Notes: a model not told the origin generated them from the letters alone. Positions 49,771 to 60,221 are shown, numbered from the stretch's first letter. The stretch: DNA of 64,000 nucleotides from UBA9676 sp963837105 (GCA_963837105.1 CAWIMG010000032.1:1-64000), one strand, 5' to 3'. Translations and numbers: made by a program.

Positions 49771-50694
49771 CTACATCGCCTCGAACGCGCCGAGCGCACG
49801 GGCACCCAGCAGGTAGCCAGCCATGATGACGACCGGGATGAGCGCCATGGCGGCCGCGAGCGGCACGTTGTTCGCGATCCCGATGTTGGTGTAGATGATG
49901 TTCCCGATGAAGTTCGCGCTGGTGCCGCCGACCAGCAGCGGGGTGATGTAGTCGCCGAGTGTGAGCGAGAACGTGAAGATCGAGCCGGCCACGATCCCCG
50001 GCAGTGCCAGCGGCAGCATGACCGACCGGGTCGTCCGCCAGGTGCGGCCGCCCAGATCCTGTGACGCCTCGATCTGTGAGGCGGGGATCCGCTCCAGCGC
50101 CGCGTAGACCGGAATGATCATGAAGGGCAGCCACAGGTAGCAGAACACCGTGTAGACGGCCCAGTTGGTGTAGATCAGGTGGATCTGGCCGAGGCCGATC
50201 TTGCCCAGGCTCCAGTCCAGCAGCCCATCGTGGGTGAAGATCAGCAGCCAGGAGTAGACCTTGGCCAGGTAGCTGGCCCATAGCGGCAGCAGGATCGCCA
50301 CGAACAGGGCGGTCCGGGTCCGGGGGGAGGCCATCCGGGCCATGAAGTAGGCGAACGGGAAGGCGACGATCGTGTCGGTCAGGGTGACCGCCGCCGCCAT
50401 GCCCACCGTCTTCAAGATCACCGCGCGGTACGCCGGGCTGCTGAAGATGGTGGTGAAGTTGTCCAGGGTCCAGACCCGCTCGATGTTGGTGGTGAACGGG
50501 TTGATCTGCCAGAACGCGGTGATCAGCAGCACCACCAGTGCCGCGACGTAGATCAGCAGGAACCAGGCCAGCGGCGGGGTGAGCAGCAGGGTGGCCCGCG
50601 CCCACGGCCGGCGCCACAGCACCGCCGAGACGCTGGACCACATCCCGTCCCGCTGGGCCGGCTTCGCCGGGGCGGAGGCTTGCGTCACCGCCAT
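49771..50694 (-). CDS. potB: ABC transporter permease, PotB type
   Basis: The first permease of the importer, 307 residues and six helices (LLLTPPLAWFLLIYVAALVV is the first). The EAA loop reads IEASQDLGGRTWRTTRSVMLP. LGDYITPLLVGGTSANFIGN matches the conserved loop before the last helices in PotB. It starts 34 nt after potD and abuts potC. Confidence 0.88.
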   Translation of the reverse strand: MAVTQASAPAKPAQRDGMWSSVSAVLWRRPWARATLLLTPPLAWFLLIYVAALVVLLITAFWQINPFTTNIERVWTLDNFTTIFSSPAYRAVILKTVGMAAAVTLTDTIVAFPFAYFMARMASPRTRTALFVAILLPLWASYLAKVYSWLLIFTHDGLLDWSLGKIGLGQIHLIYTNWAVYTVFCYLWLPFMIIPVYAALERIPASQIEASQDLGGRTWRTTRSVMLPLALPGIVAGSIFTFSLTLGDYITPLLVGGTSANFIGNIIYTNIGIANNVPLAAAMALIPVVIMAGYLLGARALGAFEAM

Positions 50695-50728
50695 GAGGCG
50701 ACCGCCCCGGCGAATCGATCCGGCATCC

Positions 50729-51946
50729 CTACTTGACCTGGGTGTTCCAGGCCGACACCCACTCGCTGTAGGGGGCGCAGTCGGGCTTGCCGTTGTCGCA
50801 GGTCGCGAGCGGCGTCTTCCACAGCTTGATGGAGTTGAAGTAGGCGATCGGCGCGTTGGCGTGGTACTCCTCGCACGACCCGGCCTGCAGCTGGTTCATG
50901 TACCCGCAGGCCAGCTTGTTGTCCGGGGTCTCGCCGTAGTTGACGGCCTGCTCGGCCTGCACCTTCGGGGTGCTGATGTAGCGCATCCACATGTAGGCGC
51001 AGTTGATGTGCGGCGCCTTCGCCGCCAGCATCCAGGTGTCGGCCCAGCCGGTCGCGCCCTCGCTCGGGATCGTCTCGCCGATCGGGAACTTGGCCGCCTT
51101 CAGCGTGCTGACCTGGTAGGGCCAGCCCGCACCGACGACCGCGTTGCCGTTCTTGAAGTCGAAGATCTCCTGCGAGGCCAGGTCCCAGTACTTCTCGATC
51201 AGCGGCCGCTGGCTGGCCAGCAGGTTCACCGCCGCCTGGAACTGCGGCTGCGTCAGCTCATAGGGGTCGGTGATGCCCAGCGACGGCTTGTGCGTCTGGA
51301 GATACAGCGCGGCGTCCGCGATCTGGATCGGGTTGTCCGGGACGGTCACCTTGCCCTTGTACTGGGGGCTGTAGATGACGCTCCACGAGGTCGGGGCGGC
51401 GGGGAAGTTCTTGGTGTTGTACATCAGCACGTTCGGGCCCCACTGCAGTGACACCCCGTAGTGGACGCCGTTGACCGTGTTGAAGGCGGGCGACTGGAAG
51501 GCCGGGAAGAAGTCCTTCCAGCTCGGGATCAGGCTGATGTTCACCGGCCGGGCGTCACCCGCGTACAGGATGCGCAGATCGGCGTCGCCGGAGGAGGAGA
51601 CCATGTCGTACTGGCCGCCGCCGCCGTTCTTCATCAGCGCGACCATCTCGTCTGAGCTGCCCGCGTACTTGGCGTTGACCTGGCAGCCAGTCTGCTGCTC
51701 GAACGGCTTGACCCAGATCGGGTTCAGGTAGCCCTCCCAGGCGATCAGGTTGAGCTGTCCCTCGCCTTTCCCGATCTTGTGCAGCACCGGGAGATTGGCG
51801 GTGGGGATGGTCTGGCCTGCCGGGCTGGTGCCGGACGGGGTTGAGCTGCTGCCGCTGCTGCAGCCGGCCGCGATGACCGCGGCGGCGGCGAGCCCCAGTG
51901 CGATTTTCGTAGGGCCGGACAGTCTCCGCGCCCGTGTTCTCATCAT
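50729..51946 (-). CDS. potD: Extracellular solute-binding lipoprotein, PotD type
   Basis: The substrate-capturing lipoprotein of the importer, 405 residues. It has a basic N-terminus, signal helix (IALGLAAAAVIAAG) and lipobox IAAGCSSG, then a Ser/Pro/Thr-rich linker. The binding domain has LNLIAWEGYLNPIWVKPFEQ, CQVNAKYAGSSDEMVALMKN, YDMVSSSGDADLRILYAGDA and VGAGWPYQVSTLKAA. This is the PotD/PotF-like group 1D fold, whose ligands are polyamines or related amines. The stop is followed by potB after 34 nt; potA ends 3 nt upstream of the start. Confidence 0.9.
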   Translation of the reverse strand: MMRTRARRLSGPTKIALGLAAAAVIAAGCSSGSSSTPSGTSPAGQTIPTANLPVLHKIGKGEGQLNLIAWEGYLNPIWVKPFEQQTGCQVNAKYAGSSDEMVALMKNGGGGQYDMVSSSGDADLRILYAGDARPVNISLIPSWKDFFPAFQSPAFNTVNGVHYGVSLQWGPNVLMYNTKNFPAAPTSWSVIYSPQYKGKVTVPDNPIQIADAALYLQTHKPSLGITDPYELTQPQFQAAVNLLASQRPLIEKYWDLASQEIFDFKNGNAVVGAGWPYQVSTLKAAKFPIGETIPSEGATGWADTWMLAAKAPHINCAYMWMRYISTPKVQAEQAVNYGETPDNKLACGYMNQLQAGSCEEYHANAPIAYFNSIKLWKTPLATCDNGKPDCAPYSEWVSAWNTQVK

Positions 51947-51949
51947 CGG

Positions 51950-53053
51950 TTAACCCTCCCCGGAACTCGGGCCCTCGTCGGGGCCCTGCGGAATGGTGAA
52001 TGCCTGGTCGGAGTGCCAGGCGATGCGCACCCGGCCGCCCGGGACGGTGCTCGTCTGGCTCTGTGTCGATCCCGGTGCCGGCGCCTGGGTGTTGGGCCGG
52101 CTGACCACCAGCTCGCCGCCGGCGTCCAGATCGACGATGTAGCGGGTCAGCACGCCCGCGTAGATGACATCCCGGACCTGGCCCGGCTCGACGTGGGTGC
52201 CGGGCGGCTCCGGGTCGCCGTCCTCCAGCAGGGTGATCTTCTCCGGCCGCACCGTCATCCGGCGACCATCCCGCTCGATCAGGTTGGACACGCCGATGAA
52301 CCCGGCAACGAATGCCGTCTGCGGCCGCTCGTACACCTCCAGCGGTGGCCCGGTCTGCTCGATGGCGCCATGATTGAGCACCGCGATGCGGTCGCTCATG
52401 GTCAGCGCTTCCTCCTGGTCGTGGGTCACATAGACGAACGTGATCCCGACCTCGCGCTGCACCCGCAGCAGCTCCAGCTGCATCTCCTGGCGCAGCTTGA
52501 GGTCGAGCGCCCCGAGCGGCTCATCCAGCAGCAGCACCTCTGGCTCATTCACGATCGCCCGGGCCAGCGCGACCCGCTGCCGCTGGCCGCCGGAGAGCTG
52601 GGCCGGCTTGCGGCCGCCGAGCCCGGGCAGCTGGACCATCTCCAGCGCCTGCGTCACCTTGTCCCGCCGTTTCGGCCTGGGCACCCGGCGGACCTTCAGG
52701 CCGTACTCGATGTTCTGCGCCACCGTCATGTGCGGGAACAGCGCGTAGTCCTGGAACACGGTGTTGACGTTCCGTGAGTACGGTGGCACCCGGGTGACGT
52801 CGGCCCCGGCCAGCTCGATCCGGCCACTTTCCGGGCGCTCAAACCCGGCGATCAGCCGCAGCAGGGTGGTCTTCCCCGACCCGGACGGGCCGAGCAGGGT
52901 GAAGAATTCGCCTTCGGCGATGACCAGGTCGATGCCCGCCAGCGCGGTCACCTCGCCGTAGTGCTTGCGCAGGCCAGAAACGTGGACCGCGGCGGCCGCG
53001 GCAGCGGGGCCGCCGGCGGCGGCCGGCTGCGCAGGACTCGGGACCGAGATCAT
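51950..53053 (-). CDS. potA: ABC transporter ATP-binding protein, PotA type
   Basis: The ATPase of the importer, about 367 residues from ATG 53053. It has Walker A LLGPSGSGKTTLLRLIAG, Q-loop VFQDYALFPHMTV, signature LSGGQRQRVALARAIV, Walker B VLLLDEPLGALD, switch His in VYVTHDQEEAL, and a C-terminal TOBE domain (MTVRPEKITLLEDG onward). An Ala/Pro-rich N-terminus precedes VSGLRKHYGEVTAL. A farther ATG at 53104 is possible but adds unconserved sequence. First gene of a four-gene potADBC-type operon; 222 nt without a gene separate it from the methyltransferase upstream. Confidence 0.92.
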   Translation of the reverse strand: MISVPSPAQPAAAGGPAAAAAAVHVSGLRKHYGEVTALAGIDLVIAEGEFFTLLGPSGSGKTTLLRLIAGFERPESGRIELAGADVTRVPPYSRNVNTVFQDYALFPHMTVAQNIEYGLKVRRVPRPKRRDKVTQALEMVQLPGLGGRKPAQLSGGQRQRVALARAIVNEPEVLLLDEPLGALDLKLRQEMQLELLRVQREVGITFVYVTHDQEEALTMSDRIAVLNHGAIEQTGPPLEVYERPQTAFVAGFIGVSNLIERDGRRMTVRPEKITLLEDGDPEPPGTHVEPGQVRDVIYAGVLTRYIVDLDAGGELVVSRPNTQAPAPGSTQSQTSTVPGGRVRIAWHSDQAFTIPQGPDEGPSSGEG

Positions 53054-53275
53054 TCGGCTCGTTGTACCACGGTTCAGCGGGGACACGCAATGTAACCGAA
53101 GCACCTGTGGTGGATCGCGTCCAGCTTGTGATCTGGCAGGTAGCCGACCAGGTCAGCGGTGGTGGCGGAGGCGCCACCGGAGAGGTCCAGCCCGGCCTGG
53201 CGCAGTCCCCGCTGGCGGCTGGCCCGCGGTGCGGGCCGGGCCGGGGCCGCTTGCGCCAGGCCGGGCCGGCCTGGG

Positions 53276-54331
53276 TCAGGGCCGGACCTCGTAGACGATG
53301 TTGAACGGAGTCTCGGCGGCACGCCGGAACCTGGTGAACCCGGCGTCGGTGGCCACCTGCCGGATGGCGGCTTCGCCCGCCTGGGCGCCGAGCGAGTAGC
53401 CGCCGGGCTGGGACAGCGCGTTCGGCACGCACAGCATCGAGGAGAAGCTGTAGTACACGCGCCCGACCGGGTTCAGGTTGCTGGCGGTGTCGTCGCCCGC
53501 GGCCGGCTCGACCACCAGCCAGGTGCCGTCCGGCTTCAGGGCCTGCCGGACGTGCCTGGCCGCCGTCAGCGGGTCGCCCATGTCGTGCAGGCAGTCGAAG
53601 GTCGCGGCCAGGTCATAGCTGGAGCCGCTGAACGACGATGCGGATGCGACCTCGAAGCTGACCCGGTCGGCGACCCCCGCCTCACCGGCCCGCTTGCGCG
53701 CCAGCTCGATCGAGTGCCCGTGGTAGTCCGAGCCGGTGAAGGTCGAGTTCGGGTACTCCTGGGCCAGCAGGATGGTGGACGCGCCGAGCCCGCAGCCGAT
53801 GTCGGCCACCTTGGCGCCGGCCTGCAGCTTGCCCGCCACCCCTTCCAGCGCCGGAATCCAGGACGGCACCAGGTTGGCGATGTAGCCGGGGCGGAAGAAC
53901 TGCTCGCAGCCGGTGAAGACATCTTCGTCGTGCTGGTGCCAGCCGTAGCCGGCACCGGTCCGGAACGCCTCGGTGATCTGCGGCACCGCCCGCAGCGTGC
54001 CCAGTGCGAGCACGAACGCGCCCGGCGCGTAGATGGCCCCGTCCGGGTCGGTCAGCGCGAAGGCCTGCTCCTCGGTCATCGAGTAGCGGTCAGCCTCGGC
54101 GTCGTACTCGACGTAACCGCCGGCCGCCTGCCCGCGCAGCCACTCGGTCACGTAGCGCGGGCTGGTCTGGGTGCGGGCGGCCAGTTCGTCGGCGGTCGCC
54201 GGGCTGTCCGCCAGCGCCCGGTACAGGCCCAGCTGGTGGCCGATGACCACGTTGCCGGCCGCCGCCGTGGCGCCCAGGTCGGTCACGAACCGGCCCAGGA
54301 ACTCCTGCAGTTTGTCCATGTCGATAGCCAT
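53276..54331 (-). CDS. SAM-dependent methyltransferase with winged-helix N-terminus
   Basis: A two-domain methyltransferase of 351 residues. A winged-helix dimerisation domain (DKLQEFLGRFVTDLGATAAA ... TADELAARTQTSPRYVTEWL, about 5-90) is followed by a Rossmann domain with motif I AGAKVADIGCGLGASTILLA, FTGSDYHGHSIELARKRA, DLAATFDCLHDMGDP and LKPDGTWLVVEPAAGD. This is the architecture of many actinobacterial transcription-regulator-like or O-methyltransferases. The ATG at 54331 has GGGAGG about 5-10 nt upstream; farther in-frame starts cover the intergenic region. It is divergent from the hydrolase-glycosyltransferase fusion. Confidence 0.87.
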   Translation of the reverse strand: MAIDMDKLQEFLGRFVTDLGATAAAGNVVIGHQLGLYRALADSPATADELAARTQTSPRYVTEWLRGQAAGGYVEYDAEADRYSMTEEQAFALTDPDGAIYAPGAFVLALGTLRAVPQITEAFRTGAGYGWHQHDEDVFTGCEQFFRPGYIANLVPSWIPALEGVAGKLQAGAKVADIGCGLGASTILLAQEYPNSTFTGSDYHGHSIELARKRAGEAGVADRVSFEVASASSFSGSSYDLAATFDCLHDMGDPLTAARHVRQALKPDGTWLVVEPAAGDDTASNLNPVGRVYYSFSSMLCVPNALSQPGGYSLGAQAGEAAIRQVATDAGFTRFRRAAETPFNIVYEVRP

Positions 54332-54491
54332 GATGAGCCTCCCGTGCTCGGTTCCGTTGGCTACCTGCCAGGCTGCGCCGGGCCGTTGCACTGGCGTTGC
54401 AACCGCGCTGCAATGGGTGCTGCGAGCGTGGATGCGCAACGGGGGCCCCGGGCTGATCCCGGACCCGGGCACGGGCACCGAGGAGGCGGCC

Positions 54492-56652
54492 ATGCGGGCG
54501 CGATATCCAGACGTGGAAGGCTTCATCGAGCGGGATGGGGTCAAGGTCGGCTACGAGAGTGTTCGGCGAGGGCGAGCCGGCGGTCGTGTTCGTGCCGATC
54601 GACGCGATCGTGCAGTCCCGGGCGTACAAGGCACAGGTGCCTACCTGGCCCGGCGCTCGAAGGTGGTCACCATCGACCCCCGTGGCAACGGCCGGTCCGA
54701 CCGGCCGCAGACTGCCGAGGCGTATGCCGACACCGAGTTCGTGGCCGACACGATCGCGGTGATGGACGCGGCCGGGGTGGAGCGGGCGGTGCTGGTCGGC
54801 ATGTGCACGAGCAGCTGGCGCTCGCTGCTCACCGCGGCGCACCATCCGGACCGGGTGCTCGGCTGGTGGCGATCGCCAGCTGGCTGCCGTTCCTCACTCC
54901 ACCGCACCCGTTCCGGGTGGTGCACAAGTTCGACGAGGTGCTGGACACCGACGAAGGCTGGGCGAAGTGCAACCGGCACTACTGGGAGCGGGACTGGCGC
55001 GGGTACGCCGAATTCTTCTTCGGTGAGCTGCTGTCCGAGCCGCACTCGACCAAGCAGCGCGAGGACTGTGTCGGCTGGGCCATGGACATCGGCGCACCGA
55101 CCATGCTGCTGCACGACGAAGCCCCGTTCTCAAGCTCCTCGCGAGAAGACACCGAGTCGCTGCTGGCACGGGTACGGTGCCCGGTGCTGGCCATCCACGG
55201 GGTGGAGGACCGCTGCCAGCCATATCAGCGGGGGGAACGGCTGGCCGAACTGACCGGCGGTGACCTGCTGCTGCTGGAGGGCGCCGGGCACGTCCCGCAG
55301 GCCCGCGAGCCGGTTGTCGTCAACCATGCGATCCGCGATTTCGTGGACCGGTTCCGGCCCCGGCCACCTGCGGATGCCGGTGCCCCTCCGGCCGCGGGCG
55401 CCGTCGGCAGGCGAACCTGGACGCGGCCGCTGAACCGGCCCAAGCGCGCGCTGTTCATCTCCTCGCCGATCGGCCTCGGCCATGCCCGCCGGGACCTGGC
55501 CATCGCCGACGAGCTGCGCAAACTGCGGCCCGGGCTGGAGGTGCACTGGCTGGCCCAGCATCCGGTGACCGAACTGCTGACCCGGCAGGGGGAGCTGATC
55601 CACCCGGCGTCGTCGTTCCTGGCCAGCGAGTCCGGGCACTTCGAGAGTGAGTCGGCCGAGCACGACCTGCACGCCTTCCGGGCGGTGCGGAACATGGACG
55701 AGATCCTGGTCAGCAACTTCATGGTGTTCGCCGACCTGGTCGAGCAGGAGCAGTTCGACTTGTGGGCCGGCGACGAGGCCTGGGACGTCGACTACTTCCT
55801 GCACGAGAACCCGGAGCTGAAGCGGGCGCCGTATGCCTGGCTGACCGATTTCGTGGGCTGGCTGCCGATGCCGGATGGCGGGCCAGCCGAAGCAGCGCTG
55901 ACCACTGACTACAACGCGGAGATGATCGAGCAGATCGCCCGTTTCCCGCGGCTGCGGGACCGGGCGGTGTTCGTCGGCAACCCCGGTGACGTGGTGCCGG
56001 ACGGGTTCGGACAGGGCCTGCCGCTGATCCGGGACTGGGTGGGGCAGAACTACGAGTTCTGCGGGTACGTGTCCGGCTTCGACCCGATCGGCCCCAGACG
56101 AACGGGAGGAACTGCGGGCGGAACTGGGATATGGCCCCGGCGAGCAGGTGTGCCTGGTCGCGGTCGGCGGATCCGGGGTCGGCGGTGACCTGCTGCGGCG
56201 GGTGGCGGCCGCCTGCCCTGCCGCCCGGCAGCTGGTGCCCGGATTGCGGATGATCCTGGTCACCGGGCCGCGGATCGATCCGGAGTCGCTGCCAGCCACG
56301 GACGGCCTGGAGGTGCACGGCTACGTGCACGGGCTGTACCGGCATCTCGCTGCCTGTGACCTGGCGGTCGTTCCAGGGCGGGCTCACCACCACGATGGAA
56401 CTGGCCGCCGCCCAGCGGCCGTTCATCTACGTGCCGCTGCGGCATCACTTCGAGCAGAACTTCCATGTCCGGCACCGGCTGGCCCGCTACCGGGCGGGCC
56501 GCTGCCTGGAGTATGGGGAGCTGGCACCCGACGTGCTGGCGGCTGCGATCGCCGAGGAGATTGGGCGGCCGGTGCGGTACCGGCCGGTCGAGACCGACGG
56601 CGCCGCCCGGGCCGCGGCGAGCCTGGCCGAGCTGCTGTCGGCCGTGGCCTAG
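54492..56652 (+). CDS. Alpha/beta-hydrolase-glycosyltransferase fusion, five frame breaks
   Basis: A bifunctional protein of about 720 residues. Residues about 1-290 are an alpha/beta hydrolase (FVPIDAIVQSRAYKAQ, VVTIDPRGNGRSDRP, nucleophile region LVGMCTSSW with Cys or Ser, FRVVHKFDEVLDTDEGWAKC, PVLAIHGVEDRC, EGAGHVPQAREP). Residues about 310-720 are a GT-B glycosyltransferase (FISSPIGLGHARRDLAIADE ... CLVAVGGSGVGGDLL ... VVQGGLTTTMELAAAQRPFI). The junction is in one continuous frame, so the fusion is real. Single-base breaks are at about 54558 (+1), 54641 (-1), 54862 (-1), 56096 (+1) and 56373 (+1). Start ATG 54492 has AGGAGG 5 nt upstream. Substrates unknown. Confidence 0.75.
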
Positions 56653-59600
56653 CGGGCGGCGGCCGGCCGGATGGTGCGCTGTACCGCTCTCGCCTCACGC
56701 AGCACGTGCGGCAGGCCATGCTCGCGGGCCAGGTGTACCGAGCGGCGGAGTGCGGCCGCGGCCGGCCCGGCCTGGCCCAGCCGGAGCAGGGCCTGGCCGT
56801 CCACGGCAAGGGCAGCCGCCTCGGTGGCGGTCCAGGGCACCCGCGACGCGACGGAGAGCAGCGGGGCGAGGATCGCGCGCGCTCGTTCGGCATCACCGTG
56901 GCCGAGCCAGGCCCGGGCCAGCGACAGGTAGGCGTCGTCGCCGAGCACCCACGCGCCACCGTCCGGCAGGCTGGCAGCCGCGAGCAGTTCCGTCGCCTCG
57001 GCCAGCAGCCGCGGCGAGCCGGTGACCTCGGCCAGCGGCGCCGTGCAGCGCAGCAGGTAGGCCTCCATGCCCGACTCCCGAGCCGCAATCAGGCCCTGCT
57101 CGAACAGGGCGATCGCCTCAGCCCGCTCACCGGTGAGCAGCAGGGTGCCGCCGAGCATGGCACTGGCGGCGGAGTGCGCACCAGGGGTGCGGGTACTGGT
57201 CGGTGATGGCCAGCGCACGTCGGCCGTGCGTGATCGCCTCGGCATCGTGGCCGCGGATGCAGGCCAGCCAGCCGAGGTGAGCGACGTACCAGGCGGTGGA
57301 GGCCCGGTAGCCGGCGCGGCGGTTGGCCTCGATCCCGGCTTCGATCGCGGTCAGGGCAGCGTCCCAGTCGGCCGCGGCGATGTGCACGAACGAGGTACTC
57401 GAACTCGGCCCAGTGCAGCCGGAAGAGGTCGCGCAGCCGGCACAGCAGCGGGTGGAGTTCGGCCAGCACCTCGCTGAGGGCCGGGACGTCACCAAGGCTG
57501 ACGTAGACGAACTTGAGGCCGTCCAGCGCCGCCGCCAGCGCCTGATCGTCGTCGGCCGCGCGGCCGGCCGCCACCGCGCGGCGGCCGAGATCCGAGCGCT
57601 GCGTCATACTGCAGCCGGTTGGCCGCAAGGATCGCCAGCCGGGCGAGCAGGTCGGCCTGGCTGGACCGGTCGCCCAGCGCCTCGGCGATCTGCAGCCCGC
57701 GTTCCAGGTTGGCCGAATAGGTGGCGACCGGCTGCCCGAGGGAAGCGGGCACGTCGCCGCCCAGTTCGCGCAGCACCAGCATCTCCAGCCGCCGGTCCCC
57801 GGCCGCCCGCGCCTCCGCGGCGGCGGTGGTCAGGTCGGCCAGCGCCCGGGCCTGTGCGCCCATCGCCTCGTACGCCCGGCCCCGGACGAACAGGGAACGG
57901 GCGGCCACCTCAGCATCCACGCCGCGTCCGGCCGCGTCGAGCGCCTGCGTGGCCAGGGCGGCCGCATCGGTCGCGGCGTACCGGCGCATCGCGTCCTCGG
58001 CCGCGAGCAGCCAGGCCCGGGCCGCCCGCGTCCAGTCGCCCGCGGCAGCAGCGTGCCGGGCCAGCACCTCGGGCTGGCCGGTCAGCAGATCCGCGGCCCG
58101 GCGGTGGTACGCCAGCCGGGCCGGCTCGGGCGTGCTGGCGTACAGGGCCTCGCGGATCAGGTCGTTGGCGAACTCGAAGTCCCGGCCGCTGACCACCAGC
58201 AGCCGGGCGGCCAGGGCCTGATCACACAGCTCCAGTGCGGCTGCGGGCGTGAGGTCGAGCAGGCTGGCCAGCTCGATCGGGTCGACGGTGGCGCCGAGCA
58301 CGGCGGCGGCCCGGAGCATCGCCTCGGCAGCCGGTCCGGTCCGGCGCACCCGGGCCTGCACCGCGCTGCGCAACGATTCGGGCACGCCGGTGCCGCCGCC
58401 CGTCAGGGCGCGCAGGACCTCGACCACGAACAGGGTGTGGCCGCCGGTGCGCTGCAGGATCCGGCCGGCCAGCTCACCCTGGCCGGCCTCGGCGGCGAGC
58501 TGGTTCACTGCCTCCGGGCCGAGCGGGCCGAGGCTGACACCGGTAGCGACCGGCGCCAGGGCGGCACCGATCTCGGTCTCGTTCTCGGCGCGGATGGTAG
58601 CCAGCGTGAGCAGCCGCCCGCCGCCCGCATGCCGGCCCAGGTAATGCAGCAGTTCGACGGTGGACTGCCCGGCGTACTGGAGGTCGTCCACCAGCAGCAG
58701 CACCGGGCTCGCCGTCGCCAGTCCGGTGAGGAACGCGGTCACCGCCTCGAAGGCGCGGCGGCGCTCCATCTCGACGCTGCCGCGCCATGGTGGCGGCGGC
58801 CCGAGCACGGCGGCGGCGTCGGGCAGCAGCGCAGCCGCGGCCTGGGTGTGCTCGCCGAGCAGCTGGCGCAGCCGGTCGGCAGGCAGCACGGTGATGGCCG
58901 GCATGATCGCCTCGACGATCGGCTGCAGGAACAGTGAGCGCTCGGTCTCGTAGCAGCGGGTCCGCAGCACGGTGGCACCGTCCGCGCCCGCCTCCGCGGC
59001 CAGGTACTCGGCCAGCGTGGTCTTGCCGATGCCCGCTTCACCCACGATCGTGACCAGCCGGGGATGGCCGGCCACCGCATCGTGCCAGGCGGCCAGGAGC
59101 TGGGCGGTCTCGGCGGCGCGTCCGGTCAGGGCAGGCCAGACGCGGGGCGGGTGCGCCGGTGGCCGCAGGACCGCCGGCCCGGTGCTGGCTGGTCCCGCCG
59201 GGCCCGGCGGGGCGGTTGTCCCGGCCGGCTCCTCCCGGAGGATCGCAAGGTGCACGTCCCGGGTCTGCGGCGCGGGGTCGGCGCCGAGTTCGGTGGCCAG
59301 CCGCTCGCTGAGGGCGGCATAGGCGGCGAGCGCCTTGCCGGGCTCACCGGCGGCCGCGGCGGCGGACATGTACCAGCGGTGCGCCGCCTCATCCAGCGGG
59401 CCGGCCGCCATCGCCGCCTCGGCGAGCCGGGCGGCGGCGGGCGCATCGCCGGTCGCCAGCGCGGCCTCGGCGCCGACCAGACGGGCTTGCCGGATAAGGC
59501 CGCGCACCTGGTCCCGGGCTGGATCCGCCCAGGTCGCATACGGTTCCTCGGCCAGCGCGGTGCCGGCGGCGAGCAGCTGGAGTGCCCGCTGCGCGGCGGC

Positions 59601-60008
59601 CAGTGCCACCGCGGCGGTGGCGGTCACCTTCCGCTCCGCCTGGTCGCAGTAGCCGGCCGCGACGTCCAGGTCAACGCGGACGCCCGGCCCGTCGGCCAGC
59701 CGGTAGCCGGCCCGGCCGCCGAGGACGACGCCCACGCCCAGCACCGCCCGGAGCCTGCTGACCAGGGTGGCGATGTTCTGCCCGGCGGCTGCCGGCGGCT
59801 GGCCGTCCCACAGCACATCCGCCAGCCGGTCTACCGGAACCAGCGCGGGCCGGTCCACGGCGAGCAGCTTCAGCAGCGTCCGTGCCTTCCGGCTGCCGAT
59901 CTCACCGTCCGCCAGCACGGCGCCGCCGCGAATGACAGCGAAGGTTCCCGCGAGGCGAAGTTCGATTCGCGGAGAACCGGCGGCGCCGGGCAGAGCCACC
60001 CCGCCCAC
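56649..60008 (-). CDS. BTAD/AAA-type (SARP-like) regulator, three frame breaks
   Basis: A large transcription factor of about 1,118 residues. The order is an OmpR-like winged helix (LRLAGTFAVIRGGAVLADGE ... RKARTLLKLLA ... LVSRLRAVLG, about 15-90), a BTAD helical domain (about 100-260), an AAA/STAND ATPase with P-loop VGEAGIGKTTLAEYLA (about 318-330) and LLLVDDLQYAG, then TPR-like repeats to the end. From 60008 the frame is intact to about 57593, where one surplus base occurs; others lie near 57395 and 57180. Correct reading resumes each time (for example LGRRAVAAGRAADDDQAL, FVHIAAADWDAALTAIEAG, MLGGTLLLTGERAEAI). Its stop overlaps the fusion gene's stop at CTAG. Confidence 0.82.
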
Positions 60009-60221
60009 GGACCGTTCTTACCCTGGTCAGCCGCGGTCCGCAAGGCCGACACCAGCGGCCGGCTGGCCGCCGTCGGGCAGGGTCACCTGGCCGTTGCTGG
60101 CAGGCGCGCTGGCGGAGATGGGGGCGGGCGCTCCCGGCCGGTTTAAGCACTGGTTAAATCCGCCCTGCCAAATGGTTGGGAACAGGGCAAGTTGCCTGCT
60201 CACTACTACGCTTTGACCGTC

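Noticed and set aside
53159..54860. The first half of a 1009-codon plus-strand open frame
   Set aside because: It is opposite the winged-helix methyltransferase and shows no domain. Only the part after about 54862 belongs to the hydrolase-glycosyltransferase fusion.
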